DNA of 64,000 nucleotides from Mesostigma viride (lineage: Eukaryota > Streptophyta > Mesostigmatophyceae > Mesostigmatales > Mesostigmataceae), in the NCBI GenBank assembly GCA_009746045.1, contig RPFO01001081.1, forward strand, positions 50,448 to 114,447, written 5' to 3'. Numbering within the stretch: position 1 is the stretch's first letter; every line of letters starts with the position of its first letter. The translations under genes were made by a program, and so were the position numbers. Shown here one piece after another: positions 33,437 to 46,700 of the stretch. Below the pieces are notes generated by a model. The model did no database searches. It saw nothing but the letters and a program-made list of their open reading frames with translations, and was not told the DNA's origin.

Positions 33437-34071
33437 GTGGTTTCAGCCCTGAAAGTGCCCAGTTTATGGCATATCTTTGGAGTGTATCATTCCGTTAGTG
33501 CAGGTAGGCAACGTGTTTGTATTCCAGCACTTTTGGCAGCATTTTATAGCTTTTTACGCCGCCTGCAGCTTGTAGGGCACCTAGCTCGCACCAACCAGGT
33601 AGACACCTCACGTGGCCCCCCCGCAGGACTGCGACCAGCCCAGCCTGGCCGGCACCTCCTGACGTGGGCTGGGCCTAGTGATGTTAGACGCCGCAAGGCC
33701 CGCACCTTTAAGGAACAGCTAGTAGAGGACATGGGGGGCCTCGGCCTCTCCGTGATTTGGAAGAAGATGATGGACAAGGCCAAGTGGGCCCAGGTCATAG
33801 AGGACAATGAGCCCCCCCCAGTGGGGAAGCGCCCGCGTGTGCAATCCCGCGGGAGGCACGCCAGATAGCTCCCCCTCGGGCAGCGTGCGGCTGCCTAGAT
33901 AGATGTTGTAGTTAGAATGCTGTTAGATAGATGTAGTATGTAGCCAATGTAGATAGATTAGACCGGTAGGAATGTTTGCACCCATCCATCCATCCATCGA
34001 GGGGTTAATGCTCCGTGACTCCCCAACGGGAGCACGAGTCTAATTAATTAATTAATTAATTAATTAATTAT
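33437..34071 (+). pseudogene. LINE 3' end: ORF2 C-terminus, 3' UTR and (TTAA)n tail
   Basis: The frame to 33,868 carries LVGHLARTNQVDTSRG... RRRKARTFKEQLVEDMGGLG. It matches the C-terminal GH-x-x-R ... R-x-TF-x-x-QL-x-x-D region common after LINE RT domains. A 3' UTR with GATAGATGTTG-type repeats and ATCCATCCATCC follows. Next is a hairpin-forming CTCCCCAACGGGAG, then a (TAAT)n tail at 34,041-34,071. It is heavily 5' truncated. The 3' UTR is repeated in reverse at 34,497-34,670. Confidence 0.75.
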
Positions 34072-34496
34072 AGCTTTTTATAATGCATTATTGTGTTGCA
34101 TGTCATAGATAGCTGTTTACATGCGCGTAACCCACACACATATATGAGCACGTTATATAGAGGTAATGGGTTATCCGGGTGGTCTGACCCAAGGAATCCC
34201 CCATTGGACTATCCAACTAAGTTGTCCTATGTTGGTATTGAGGTTCCCTACCCTCCCTGGGAAAAAAGTGGGGGGTTAACTTTTCCTTGGGGAAAAAAGA
34301 TCGTCTTTTGGCCAACTTTGACTAGAGCTATCTTCCAAATGCTTTCATAAAGCCATGGTATTATTGCATATTCTAAAAGCCCTTGAAGTGTAGATACTCC
34401 TAGCATCTTGGTTTGGGGTATTTGGAGTGGTGGCCTGTGAGTTATGATTTTTTTCATTTTCAGGGGTATGAAAGTGCCAAAAATGGGTCAGCGGAC
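34072..34496. other. Spacer between two inverted LINE 3' ends
   Basis: 425 bp, AT-rich, no gene. Together with the arms 33,891-34,071 and 34,497-34,670 it forms a large inverted-repeat structure. Confidence 0.6.
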
Positions 34497-34670
34497 TTAA
34501 TTAATTAATTAATTAATTAGACTCGTGCTCCCGTTGGGGAGTCACGGAGCAGTAACCCCGATAGATGGATGGGTGGGTGCAAACAGTCCTACCGGTCTAA
34601 GCTATCTACATCAGCTACCTACGACATCTATCTAACAGCAACTAACTACAACATCTATCTATACAGCAGG
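34497..34670 (-). mobile_element. Inverted LINE 3' UTR fragment with (TTAA)n tail
   Basis: Reverse complement of about 33,891-34,071: tail (34,497-34,519), the CTCCCGTTGGGGAG hairpin, GGATGGGTGGGTGCAAACA and the ACATCTATCTA-type repeats. No coding part is retained. Confidence 0.8.
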
Positions 34671-36180
34671 GAAGGCCCACACTAAATCACTAATCGAAAA
34701 TTACTTGGGAAATGTTGTCTCGGGCTGATGGACATGTGTGCCCCTCAATTGCGGAGTTAAATTGGATGTATAATTGAATGAAATACATTATTACATTCCA
34801 TGCATCGATGCTCGAGTCATCGCGATATCTGAATATCTTACATAATTACAGACCCATCAATTGGAAGATCAGAAAGCTCCAGTGCATCTGCTCTACGACC
34901 GGACGTCTCAATCGTACGTAGTGCTTTCGAGTTATAATTACCCTCAATGTATGTCTGGAAAATCCACGTGCAGGCAGTGTCAAATGCATGGTATATGAAC
35001 TAGTTATGTACATGTCAAGATGATGACAGTCAAGCGAGGCCATACATGTTGACGGACAAGTGAGCCTGTAGACCTACGTCGATCCCCAGTTCCTCGATGT
35101 CGTGCGCAGCCCCGATATCATCAGATTTCCAATCCCCAACGGCCGTCGGCTCCGCAAAATCCACGTTCGCGATTAAACAGTGCAACCGCGAGGGCCGTTC
35201 TAACTTGTAATCCACCTATATAATGGGCTCCGTCTCGTCACCGTGCGTTCGCATCAACAGGACAGCCACGGGTGTCGCGACGTCTCGGACGCTGTGCACT
35301 ACACGCATCATCTCGGTCATCGCAGCCGTCGAGCACGTCACAAGCATCAATTATTCTCTGGACGAATTCTCGTGACCGTGTTGATATTAATGTCTGCCAA
35401 CTTCACGACTGTGAACAGCAGCCTCACGCACGTCCGGTCCATCCGACTCCGTCAGGCGGTGTTGCGAATGGCGTCCTGCGTGCAAAAACCAGTACATGAA
35501 GGACAATAATGTTAGCCCGTTAGACAGATTTGTCTGTGGTTCCGCTTACAGCAGTACTAATCACCCGTTACGCGGATTTCGGGCAAGTGGGTATCCTCCT
35601 ACATTACATGTATCCAATTATGGACGGGAGATTTAAAATGGGAAACAAGTATCAGCGAACCCAGAATCAAGGTATCCACGCAACGGTTTTGAATAAACGG
35701 CTATGTACATAGAGACACAATGAACTGAACAAAACTTTAGTAGCTCACTCGTCGTTCACTTGTTAGTCGTAACGGAGGCAGTCATTCAGTCAGTTTGCAA
35801 GTTCAGTTGGCAAGTACGGAAACACACGCAAGTGCGTAACGGAGGCAGTCAGTCAGTCAGTTTGCAAGTGCAGTTGGCAAGTACGGACCACCAACCGCGT
35901 GTGTACGTCCATGATATCGCAATAATATAATCAAGAATAACAGGGGACGGTTAACGTATCCTTTACGCAGCTTTTTCGTTCAGGGCATGTTGAAATAACG
36001 AAAGTGAGGTCAGGTGTTCGAACCCTCCAAGTGCCGAATTTTTTACGAACCAGCGCATTCACGAACCTTGCACTGGGGACGCGGTGGACCATTACCCCGG
36101 CCTAATTCTAGCATTGTACACAAGGGGCGGTGGCTAGCAGTAAAGAAGGGCATCCTAGTCATAACGCTGGGCAAGTTTGA
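34671..36180. other. No gene recognised; one 67-bp tandem duplication
   Basis: GTAACGGAGGCAGTCA...CAGTTGGCAAGTACGGA occurs at about 35,769-35,820 and 35,836-35,886 (67-bp offset). A diverged palindrome CCCAACGGCCGTCGG lies near 35,137. No coding motif seen. Confidence 0.45.
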
Positions 36181-36186
36181 AAGCAC

Positions 36187-37020
36187 CAACGGCCGTTGAG
36201 TAGGAAAAAAAAAGAGCAGGAGAAGAGCACGTCGACGTTTCAACAGCAAGACAAAAATATTAAACCCCGAGTACCAATGAAAATGCTTTCATGCATGTCC
36301 ACCCCGACGAGGCACAAATTCATGCATGCCCACCCCGACGAGGCACAAATTAATGAACGACAGATTTCTCACCCCCCCCCGGCACATGGCACAAGTGCCA
36401 TCGCACGCACACACATTGTAGACAGGGTTATGAGAGTTTCGAGAGTCCAACGGCCGTTGGCTCGGAGAAATTGACAGTACACCCGTAAAGACATTAAAAT
36501 TATCACTTTGTTGTCTTATGTGTGCCTTGTCATTTCCCAAGGTCAAAAGCCGTCAACTTCTGCACCTCTTGTCCCTCCCACCCGTACGCACTAAGCATGC
36601 CCACCTTACACTACCACATGTGGCTCTTGAGAAAACTCCCCCCGACGATGCACATGTGCCATCTCACGCACACACCTTCAGACAAGGCTATCAGTTTTTC
36701 GGAGTCCAACGGCCGTTGGCTCCGAGAAATGCTGTTACAACTCAAAATTACAATGGTGACATCCACGAGCTAGTGGTACGCCGAACAAGTGCTTGTATGA
36801 CATATGGCGACTGCCCGTGAGGAAAAGTCCACCACCACACACGGTCAGTTTTTTGAGTCCAACGGCCGTTGGCTCCGAGAAATGCTGTTACAACGCAAAA
36901 TTACAATGGTGACATACATGAGCTAGTGGTACGCCGAACAAGTGCTTGTATGACATATGGCGACTGCCCGTGAGGAAAAGTCCACCACCACACACGGACA
37001 GTTTTTTGACTCCAACGCAA
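36187..37020. repeat. Palindrome-bearing repeats (CCAACGGCCGTTGG family)
   Basis: The 14-bp palindrome CCAACGGCCGTTGG occurs near 36,449, 36,705 and 36,859, with an imperfect copy near 36,189 and a truncated one near 37,012. Each complete copy is followed by GCTC-x-GAGAAAT. About 36,704-37,012 is a 154-bp tandem duplication that includes CCGAACAAGTGCTTGTATGA. The same palindrome fills introns at 57.6-61.6 kb. Confidence 0.88.
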
Positions 37021-37348
37021 GAACAGACGTAATGCACACCAAGTGACCAAGTGGCAAGATAAAAACACCCTTGCCAATCTCTACCCACAAAAACTTAGCC
37101 CCGAAATCCGTAGCCCCGAAATCCGTAATTGATTTGTACATTGTAGATGACAATGCAGCGATCACATGTATTCTGAAACCAACACGTTTTTACCTAGTTA
37201 TCATGGTAACCAATTTATGGTTACCTAGTTATCCATGGCTAGAAAGTTGTTGTAAATACACGATGTGGCCACACACGCCATAGATGAAAATCATAACCAG
37301 CTCACGCACATGATCATGGAAGGGGACTCCATTGATCTCAAAAAAGAA

Positions 37349-37400
37349 AGCTCAAGACACCCTACACCCTACACCATACATCCTACAACCTACACCCTTA
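37349..37400. repeat. Degenerate CCCTACA heptamer tract (telomere-like)
   Basis: ACACCCTACACCCTACACC, followed by weaker copies, repeats a 7-bp unit resembling the plant/algal telomere unit CCCTAAA. It lies about 200 bp before the large satellite. Confidence 0.5.
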
Positions 37401-37436
37401 ACTCTCCACCCTTAAAGCTTACGTGACCTTTTTTTC

Positions 37437-37504
37437 GGAGAAATGTCCGAGTGGAATGCTATGTATGGGGTAACTTTCCCAAGGGTTCGAATCCCTCTTT
37501 CTCC
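37437..37504 (+). pseudogene. tRNA-Ser pseudogene, plastid type, anticodon arm lost
   Basis: GGAGAAA (37,437) pairs perfectly with TTTCTCC (37,498-37,504). A T arm with AGGGTTCGAATCCCT and a variable-arm-like GGGGTAACTTTCCC are present. The 68-nt length is about 20 nt short of a tRNA-Ser, and no anticodon stem can be drawn between the D-arm remnant (TCCGAGTGG) and ATGCTATGTA. From general knowledge, plastid tRNA-Ser(GGA) has GTGG...TGGAACTGCTATGTA here, so a deletion between two TGG triplets would explain it. Probably nuclear-integrated plastid DNA. Confidence 0.75.
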
Positions 37505-37611
37505 ATTAGAGTTTTGTTTAGCTTCTATTCTCGTCTACACATAATTCACACGAAGTACGCTTGCAAATACTTTATTACTATTTTGTTTGATATACTACAC
37601 TAATATTATAA

Positions 37612-37789
37612 TTGTTGTGTGTGTGTTGTTCACGTGTGCGTGTGTGTGTTGTGTGTGTTGTGTGTGTTGTGCGTGTGCGTGTGCGTGTGCGTGTGCGTGT
37701 GCGTGTGCGTGTGCGTGTGCGTGTGCGTGTGTGTGTGTATATAATTTTTTGTTGTGTGTGTGTGTTGTGTGTTGTACGTGCAAGGTGTA
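37612..37789. repeat. GT-rich simple repeats leading into the satellite
   Basis: GTGTGTTGTGTGTTG-type sequence, then a run of the hexamer GTGTGC (about 37,668-37,735), then a short AT-rich break (TATATAATTTTTTGTTG). Confidence 0.9.
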
Positions 37790-40700
37790 TGTACATGTGT
37801 GTGCAGCCGGCCCTTGCGTGCGCGGTGTGTGTACGTTTCTGTGCAGCCGCCCCTTGCGTGCGCGGTGTATGTACGTGTGTGTGCATGCCGACCCTTGCGT
37901 GCATGGTGTGTGTACGTGTGTGTGCAGCCGCCCCTTGCGTGCGCGGTGTATGTACATGTGTTTGCACTCGCCCCTTGCGTGCGCGGTGTATGTACGTGTG
38001 TGTGCAGCCGCCCCTTGCGTCCGCGGTGGATGTACGTGTGTGCAGCCGCCCCTTGCGTGCATGGTGTATGTACGTGTGTGTGCAGCCGCCCCTTGCGTGC
38101 GCGGTGTATGTACATGTGTGTGCATCCTTGTCCTTGCGTGCATGGTGTATGTACATGTGAGTGCCGTCGCCCCAACCGTGCATTGTGTATGTACGTGTGT
38201 GTGCAGCCGCCCCTTGCGTGCATGGTGTATGTACATGTGTTTGCACTCTCCCCTTGCGTGCGCGGTGTATGTACGTGTGTGTGCAGCCGCCCCTTGCGTG
38301 CGCGGTGGATGTACGTGTGTGCGCACTCGCCCCTTGCGTGCGCGGTGTATGTACGTGTGTGCGCACTCGCCCCTTGCGTGCGCGGTGTATGTACGTGTGT
38401 GTGCAGCCGCCCCTTGCGTGCGCGGTGTATGTACATGTGTGTGCATCCTTGTCCTTGCGTGCATGGTGTATGTACATGTGAGTGCCGTCGCCCCAACCGT
38501 GCATTGTGTATGTACGTGTGTGTGCAGCCGCCCCTTGCGTGCATGGTGTGTGTACATGTGTGTGCATCCTTGTCCTTCCGTGCATGGTGTATGTACATGT
38601 GTGTGCAGCCGCCCCTTGCGTGCGCGGTGTATGTACGTGTGTGTGCAGCCGCCCCTTGCGTGCATGGTGTGTGTACATGTGTGTGCATCCTTGTCCTTGC
38701 GTGCATGGTGTGTGTACATGTGTGTGCAGCCGCCCCTTGCGTGCGCGGTGGATGTACATGTGCAGGCAGTTGCCCCTTGCGTGCGCGGTGTATGTACATG
38801 TGTTTGCACTCGCCCCTTGCGTGCGCGGTGTATGTACATGTGTGTGCAGCCGCCCCTTGCGTGCATGGTGTATGTACATGTGTGTGCAGTCGCCCCGTGC
38901 GTGCGCAGTGTATGTACGTGTGTGTGCATGCCGGCCCTTGCGTGCATGGTGTGTGTACGTGTGTGTGCAGGCGCCCCTTGCATGCGCAGTGTATGTACGT
39001 GTGAGTGCAGCCGGCCCTTCCGTGCGCGGTGGATGTACATGTGTGGGCAGTCGCCCCGTGCGTGCGCAGTGTATGTACGTGTGTGTGCATGCCGGCCCTT
39101 GCGTGCATGGTGTGTGTACGTGTGTGTGCAGGCGCCCCTTGCATGCGCAGTGTATGTACGTGTGAGTGCAGCCGGCCCTTCCGTGCGCGGTGGATGTACA
39201 TGTGTGGGCAGTTGCCCCTTGTGTGCGCGGTGTATGTACATGTGTTTGCACTCGCCCCTTGCGTGCGCGGTGGATGTACATGTGTGTGAAGCTGCCCCTT
39301 GCGTGCATGGTTTATGTACATGTGTGTGCAGTCGCCCCGTGCGTGCGCAGTGGATGTACGTGTGTGTGCAGCCGCCCCTTGCGTGCGCGGTGGATGTACA
39401 TGTGCGGGCAGTTGCCCCTTGCGTGCGCGGTGTATGTACATGTGAGTGCAGCCGCCCCTTGCGTGCGCGGTGTATGTACGTGTGTGTGCAGCCGCCCCGT
39501 GGTTGCGCGGTGGATGTACATGTGAGTCCAGCCGTCCCTTCCGTGCATGGTGTGTGTACGTGTGTGTGCAGTTGCCCCTTGCGTGCGCAGTGTATGTACG
39601 TGTGTGTGCATGCCGGCCCTTGCGTGCATGGTGTATGTACGTGTGTGTGCAGCCGGCCCTTGCGTGCATGGTGTGTGTAGATGTGTGTTCATCCTTGTCC
39701 TTGCGTGCATGGTGTATGTACATGTGGGTGCAGCCGCCCCTTGCGTGCGCAGTGTATGTACGTGTGAGTGCAGCCGCCCTTCCGTGCGCGGTGGATGTAC
39801 ATGTGTGGGCAGTTGCCCCTTGTGTGCGCGGTGTATGTACATGTGTTTGCACTCGCCCCTTGCGTGCGCGGTGGATGTACATGTGTGTGAAGCTGCCCCT
39901 TGCGTGCATGGTTTATGTACATGTGTGTGCAGTCGCCCCGTGCGTGCGCAGTGGATGTACGTGTGTGTGCAGTTGCCCCTTGCGTGCGCAGTGTATGTAC
40001 GTGTGTGTGCATGCCGGCCCTTGCGTGCATGGTGTATGTACGTGTGTGTGCAGCCGGCCCTTGCGTGCATGGTGTGTGTAGATGTGTGTTCATCCTTGTC
40101 CTTGCGTGCATGGTGTATGTACATGTGGGTGCAGCCGCCCCTTGCGTGCGCGGTGGATGTACATGTGCGGGCAGTTGCCCCTTGCGTGCGCGGTGTATGT
40201 ACGTGTGTGTGCAGCCGGCCCTTGCGTGCGCGGTGTGTGTACATGTGTGTGCAGTTGCCCCTTGCGTGCGCGGTGTAGGTACGTGTCTGTGCAGCCGCCC
40301 CAAGCGTGCATGGTGTGTGTACGTGTGTGCAGCCGCCCCTTGCGTGCGCGGTGTATGCCAGTGACAGTGTGTGCATGCCGGCCCTTGCGTGCATGGTGTG
40401 TGTAAGTGTGTGTGCAGCAGCCCCTTGCGTGCGCGGTGTAGGTACGTATGTGTGCAGCCGCCCCTTGCGTGCGCGGTGTATGTACGTGTTAATGCAGCCG
40501 GCCCTTGCGTGCGCAGTGTATGTCCAGGTGTGGGCAGTTGCCCCTTGCGTGCGCGGTGTATGTACGTGTGTGTGCAGCCGCCCCTTGCGTGCATGGTGGG
40601 TGTACATGTGAGTGCAGCCGCCCCTTGCGTGCGCGGTGTGTGTACGTGTGTGTGCAGCCCCCCTTGCGTGCGCGGTGTAGGTACGTGTGTGTGCAGCCGC

Positions 40701-43700
40701 CCCAAGCGTGCATGGTGTGTGTACGTGTGTGCAGCCGGCCCTTGCGTGCGCGGTGTATGCCAGTGTGTGTGCATGCCGGCCCTTGCGTGCATGGTGTGTG
40801 TAAGTGTGTGTGCAGCCGCCCCTTGCGGGCGCGGTGTAGGTACGTATGTGTGCAGCCGCCCCTGGCGTGCATGGTGTATGTATGTGTGTGTGCAGCCGCC
40901 CCTTGCGTGCGCGGTGGATGTACGTGTGTGTGCAGCCACCCCTTGCATGCGCGGTGTATGTACGTGTGTGTGCAGCCGCCCCTTGCGTGCGCGGTGTAGG
41001 TACGTGTGTGTGCAGCCGCCCCAAGCGTGCATGGTGTGTGTAAGTGTGTGTGCAGCAGCCCCTTGCGTGCGCGGTGTAGGTACGTATGTGTGCAGCCGCC
41101 CCTGGCGTGCATGGTGTATGTATGTGTGTGTGCAGCCGCCCCTTGCGTGCGCGGTGTATGTACGTGTGTGTGCAGCCACCCCTTGCATGCGCGGTGTATG
41201 TACATGTGAGTGCCGTCGCCCCAAGCGTGCATTGTGTGTGTAAGTGTGTGTGCAGCAGCCCCTTGCGTGCGCGGTGTATGTACGTGAGTGTGCAGCCGCC
41301 CCGTGGTTGCGCGGTGGATGTACATGTGAGTGCAGCCGCCCCTTGTGTGCGCGGTGTAATATGTACGTGTGTGTGCAGCCGTCCCTTGCGTGCGCGGTGT
41401 GTGTACGTGTGTGTGCAGCCGCCCCATGCGTGCACGGTGAGTGTAAGTGTGTGTGCAGCAGCCCCTTGCGTGCGCAGTGTATGTACATGTGAGTGCAGCC
41501 GCCCCAAGCGTGCGCGGTGTGTGTACATGTGTGTGCAGTTGCCCCTTGCGTGCGCGGTGGATGTACGTGTGTGCATGCCGGCAATTGCGTGCATGGTGTG
41601 TGTACGTGTGTGTGCAGCCGCCCCTTGCGTGCGCGGTGTGTGTACGTGTGTGTGCACTTGCCCCTTGCGTGCGCGGTGGATGTACATGTGTGTGCAGCCG
41701 CCCCTTGCGTGCATGGTGTATGTACGTGTGTGTGCAGCCGCCCCTTGCGTGCGCGGTGTATGTACGTGTGTGTGCAGCCGTCCCTTGCGTGCGCGGTGTG
41801 TGTACGTGTGTGTGCAGCCGCCCCATGCGTGCATGGTGAGTGTAAGTGTGTCTGCAGCCGGCCCTTGCGTGCGCGGTGTGTGTACATGTGAGTGCAGCCG
41901 CCCCAAGCGTGCGCGGTGTGTGTACATGTGTGTGCAGTTGCCCCTTGCGTGCGCGGTGGATGTACGTGTGTGTGCATGCCGGCCCTTGCGTGCATGGTGT
42001 GTGTACGTGTGTGTGCAGCCGCCCCTTGCGTGCGCGGTGTATGTACATGTGTGTTCATCCTTGTCCTTGTGTGCATGGTGTAGGTACATGTGGGTGCAGG
42101 CGCCCCTTGCGTGCGCGGTGGATGTACATGTGCGGGCAGTTGCCCCTTGCGTGCGCGGTGTACGTACATGTGAGTGCAGCCGCCCCTTGCGTGCGCGGTG
42201 TATGTACGTGTGTGTGCAGCCGCCCCTTGCGTGCGCGGTGTATGTACGTGTGTGTGCAGCCGCCCCGTGGTTGCGCGGTGGATGTACATGTGAGTGGAGC
42301 CGGTCCTTGCGTGGGCGGTGTATGTACGTGTGTGTGCAGCCGCCCCTTGCGTGCGTGGTGTGTGTACATGTAAGTGCAGCCGCCCCTTGCGTGCGCGGTG
42401 GATGTACGTGTGTGTGCAGCCGTCCCTTGCGTGCGCGGTGTGTGTACGTGTGTGTGCAGCCGCCCCTTGCGTGCATGGTGAGTGTAAGTGTGTGTGCAGC
42501 CGCCCCTTGCGTGCATGGTGTATGTACGTGTGTGTGCAGCCGCCCCTTGCGTGCGCGGTGTATGTACGTGTGTGTGCAGCCGTCCCTTGCGTGCGCGGTG
42601 TGTGTACGTGTGTGTGCAGCCGCCCCTTGCATGGGCGGTGTATGTACAATTGAGTGCAGCCGGCCCTTGCGTGCGCGGTGTATGTACATGTGTTTGCACT
42701 CGCCCCTTGCGTGCGCGGTGGATGTACATGTGTGTGCAGCCGAACCTTGCGTGCATGGTGTGTGTACCTGTGCGTGAAGTCGCTCCTTGCGTGCATGGTG
42801 TGTGTACATGTGTGTGCAGCCGCCCCTTGCGTGCATGGTGTATGTACATGTGAGTGCCGTTGCCCCAAGCGTGCATTGTGTGTGTAAGTGTGTGTGCAGC
42901 CGGCCCTTGCGTGCATGGTGTGTGTACATGTGAGTGCAGCCGGCCCTTGCGTGCATGGTGTGTGTACGTGTGTGTGCAGTTGCCCCTTGCGTGCGCGGTG
43001 TATGTACGTGTGTGTGCAGCCGGCCCTTGCGTGCGCGGTGTGTGTACATGTGTGGGCAGTTGCCCCTTGCGTGCGCGGTGGATGTACGTGTGTGTGCATG
43101 CCGGCAATTGCGTGCAAGGTGTGTGTACGTGTGTGTGCAGCCGCCCCTTGCGTGCGCGGTGTATGTACGTGTGTGTGCAGCCGCCCCTTGCGTGCGCGGT
43201 GTATGTACGTGTGTGTGCAGCCGCCCCGTGGTTGCGCGGTGGATGTACATGTAAGTGCAGCCGTCCCTTCCGTGCATGGTGTGTACGTGTGTGTGCAGTT
43301 GCCCCTTGTTTGCGCAGTGTATGTACGTGTGTGTGCATGCCGGCCCTTGCGTGCATGGTGTATGTACGTGTGTGTTCATCCTTGTCCTTGCGTGCATGGT
43401 GTATGTACATGTGGGTGCAGGCGCCCCTTGCGTGCGCGGTGGATGTACATGTGCGGGCAGTGGGTGTGTGTGCATGCCAGCAATTGCGTGCATGGTGTGT
43501 GTACGTGTGTGTGCAGCCGCCCCTTGCGTGCGCAGTGTATGTACATGTGAGTGCAGCCGCCCCAAGCGTGCGCGGTGTGTGTACATGTGTGTGCAGTTGC
43601 CCCTTGCGTGCGCGGTGGATGTACGTGTGTGTGCATGCCGGCAATTGCGTGCATGGTGTGTGTACGTGTGTGTGCAGCCGCCCCTTGCGTGCGCGGTGTG

Positions 43701-46700
43701 TGTACGTGTGTGTGCACTCGCCCCTTGCGTGCGCGGTGGATGTACATGTGTGTGCAGCCGCCCCTTGCGTGCATGGTGTATGTACATGTGTGTGCAGCCG
43801 CCCCTTGCGTGCGCGGTGTATGTACATGCGTGTGCATCCTTGTCCTTGCGTGCATGGTGTATGTACATGTGAGTGCCGTCGCCCCAACCGTGCATTGTGT
43901 ATGTACGTGTGTGTGCAGCCGCCCCTTGCGTGCATGGTGTGTGTACATGTGTGTGCATCCTTGTCCTTGCGTGCATGGTGTATGTACATGTGTTTGCACT
44001 CGCCCCTTGCGTGCATGGTGAGTGTAAGTGTGTGTGCAGCCGCCCCTTGCGTGCATGGTGTATGTACGTGTGTGTGCAGCCGCCCCTTGCGTGCGCGGTG
44101 TATGTACGTGTGTGTGCAGCCGTCCCTTGCGTGCGCGGTGTGTGTACGTGTGTGTGCAGCCGCCCCTTGCATGGGCGGTGTATGTACAATTGAGTGCAGC
44201 CGGCCCTTGCGTGCGCGGTGTATGTACATGTGTTTGCACTCGCCCCTTGCGTGCGCGGTGGATGTACATGTGTGTGCAGCCGAACCTTGCGTGCATGGTG
44301 TGTGTACCTGTGCGTGAAGTCGCTCCTTGCGTGCATGGTGTGTGTACATGTGTGTGCAGCCGCCCCTTGCGTGCATGGTGTATGTACATGTGAGTGCCGT
44401 TGCCCCAAGCGTGCATTGTGTGTGTAAGTGTGTGTGCAGCCGGCCCTTGCGTGCATGGTGTGTGTACATGTGAGTGCAGCCGGCCCTTGCGTGCATGGTG
44501 TGTGTACGTGTGTGTGCAGTTGCCCCTTGCGTGCGCGGTGTATGTACGTGTGTGTGCAGCCGGCCCTTGCGTGCGCGGTGTGTGTACATGTGTGGGCAGT
44601 TGCCCCTTGCGTGCGCGGTGGATGTACGTGTGTGTGCATGCCGGCAATTGCGTGCAAGGTGTGTGTACGTGTGTGTGCAGCCGCCCCTTGCGTGCGCGGT
44701 GTATGTACGTGTGTGTGCAGCCGCCCCTTGCGTGCGCGGTGTATGTACGTGTGTGTGCAGCCGCCCCGTGGTTGCGCGGTGGATGTACATGTAAGTGCAG
44801 CCGTCCCTTCCGTGCATGGTGTGTACGTGTGTGTGCAGTTGCCCCTTGTTTGCGCAGTGTATGTACGTGTGTGTGCATGCCGGCCCTTGCGTGCATGGTG
44901 TATGTACGTGTGTGTTCATCCTTGTCCTTGCGTGCATGGTGTATGTACATGTGGGTGCAGGCGCCCCTTGCGTGCGCGGTGGATGTACATGTGCGGGCAG
45001 TGGGTGTGTGTGCATGCCAGCAATTGCGTGCATGGTGTGTGTACGTGTGTGTGCAGCCGCCCCTTGCGTGCGCAGTGTATGTACATGTGAGTGCAGCCGC
45101 CCCAAGCGTGCGCGGTGTGTGTACATGTGTGTGCAGTTGCCCCTTGCGTGCGCGGTGGATGTACGTGTGTGTGCATGCCGGCAATTGCGTGCATGGTGTG
45201 TGTACGTGTGTGTGCAGCCGCCCCTTGCGTGCGCGGTGTGTGTACGTGTGTGTGCACTCGCCCCTTGCGTGCGCGGTGGATGTACATGTGTGTGCAGCCG
45301 CCCCTTGCGTGCATGGTGTATGTACATGTGTGTGCAGCCGCCCCTTGCGTGCGCGGTGTATGTACATGCGTGTGCATCCTTGTCCTTGCGTGCATGGTGT
45401 ATGTACATGTGAGTGCCGTCGCCCCAACCGTGCATTGTGTATGTACGTGTGTGTGCAGCCGCCCCTTGCGTGCATGGTGTGTGTACATGTGTGTGCATCC
45501 TTGTCCTTGCGTGCATGGTGTATGTACATGTGTTTGCACTCGCCCCTTGCGTGCGCGGTGTGTGTACGTGTGTGTGCAGCCGCCCCTTGCGTGCAGGGTG
45601 TGTGTACATGTGTGTGCATCCTTGTCCTTGCGTGCATGGTGTGTGTACATGTGTGTGCAGCCGCCCCTTGCGTGCGCGGTGGATGTACGTGTGTGTGCAG
45701 CCGCCCCGTGGTTGCGCGGTGGATGTACATGTGAGTGCAGCCGTCCCTTCCGTGCATGGTGTGTACGTGTGTGTGCAGCCGCCCCTTGCGTGCGCGGTGT
45801 GTGTACGTGTGTGTGCACTCGCCCCTTGCGTGCGCGGTGGATGTACATGTGTGTGCAGCCGCCCCTTGCGTGCATGGTGTATATGTACGTGTGTGTGCAG
45901 CCGCCCCTTGCGTGCGCGGTGTATGTACGTGTGTGTGCAGCCGGCCCTTGCGTGCATGGTGTGTGTACGTGTGTGTGCAGCCGCCCCTTGCGTGCGTGGT
46001 GTGTGTACATGTGTGTGCAGTTGCCCCTTGCGTGCATGGTGTGTGTACGTGTGTGTGCATGCCGGCCCTTGCGTGCATGGTGTGTGTACGTGTGTGTGCA
46101 GCCGGACCTTGCGTGCATGGTGAGTGTAAGTGTGTGTGCAGCAGCCCCTTGCGTGCGCAGTGTATGTACGTGTGTGTGCAGCCGCCCCTTGCGTGCGCGG
46201 TGTGTGTACTGTGTGTGCATGCCGGCCCTTGCGTGCATGGTGTGTGTACGTGTGTGTGCAGCCGCCCCTTGCGTGCGCGGTGGATGTACACGTGTGTGCA
46301 GCCGCCCCTTGCGTGCGCGGTGGATGTACATGTGTGGGCAGTTGCCCCTTGCGTGCGCGGTGTATGTACATGTGTTTGCACTCGCCCCTTGCGTGCGCGG
46401 TGGATGTACATGTGTGTGCAGCCGAACCTTGCGTGCATGGTGTGTGTACCTGTGCGTGAAGTCGCTCCTTGCGTGCATGGTGTGTGTACGTGTGTGTGCA
46501 GCCGCCCCTTGCGTGCATGGTGTATGTACATGTGAGTGCCGTTGCCCCAAACGTGCATTGTGTGTGTAAGTGTGTGTGCAGCCGGCCCTTGCGTGCATGG
46601 TGTGTGTACATGTGAGTGCAGCCGGCCCTTGCGTGCATGGTGTGTGTACGTGTGTGTGCAGTTGCCCCTTGCGTGCGCGGTGTATGTACGTGTGTGTGCA

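Noticed and set aside
39312-44657. Very long His/Thr/Ala-rich and Cys/Val-rich reading frames on both strands (37.6-54.7 kb)
   Set aside because: They are translations of the 40-bp satellite; every frame gives the same 40-residue period and the frames overlap on both strands.
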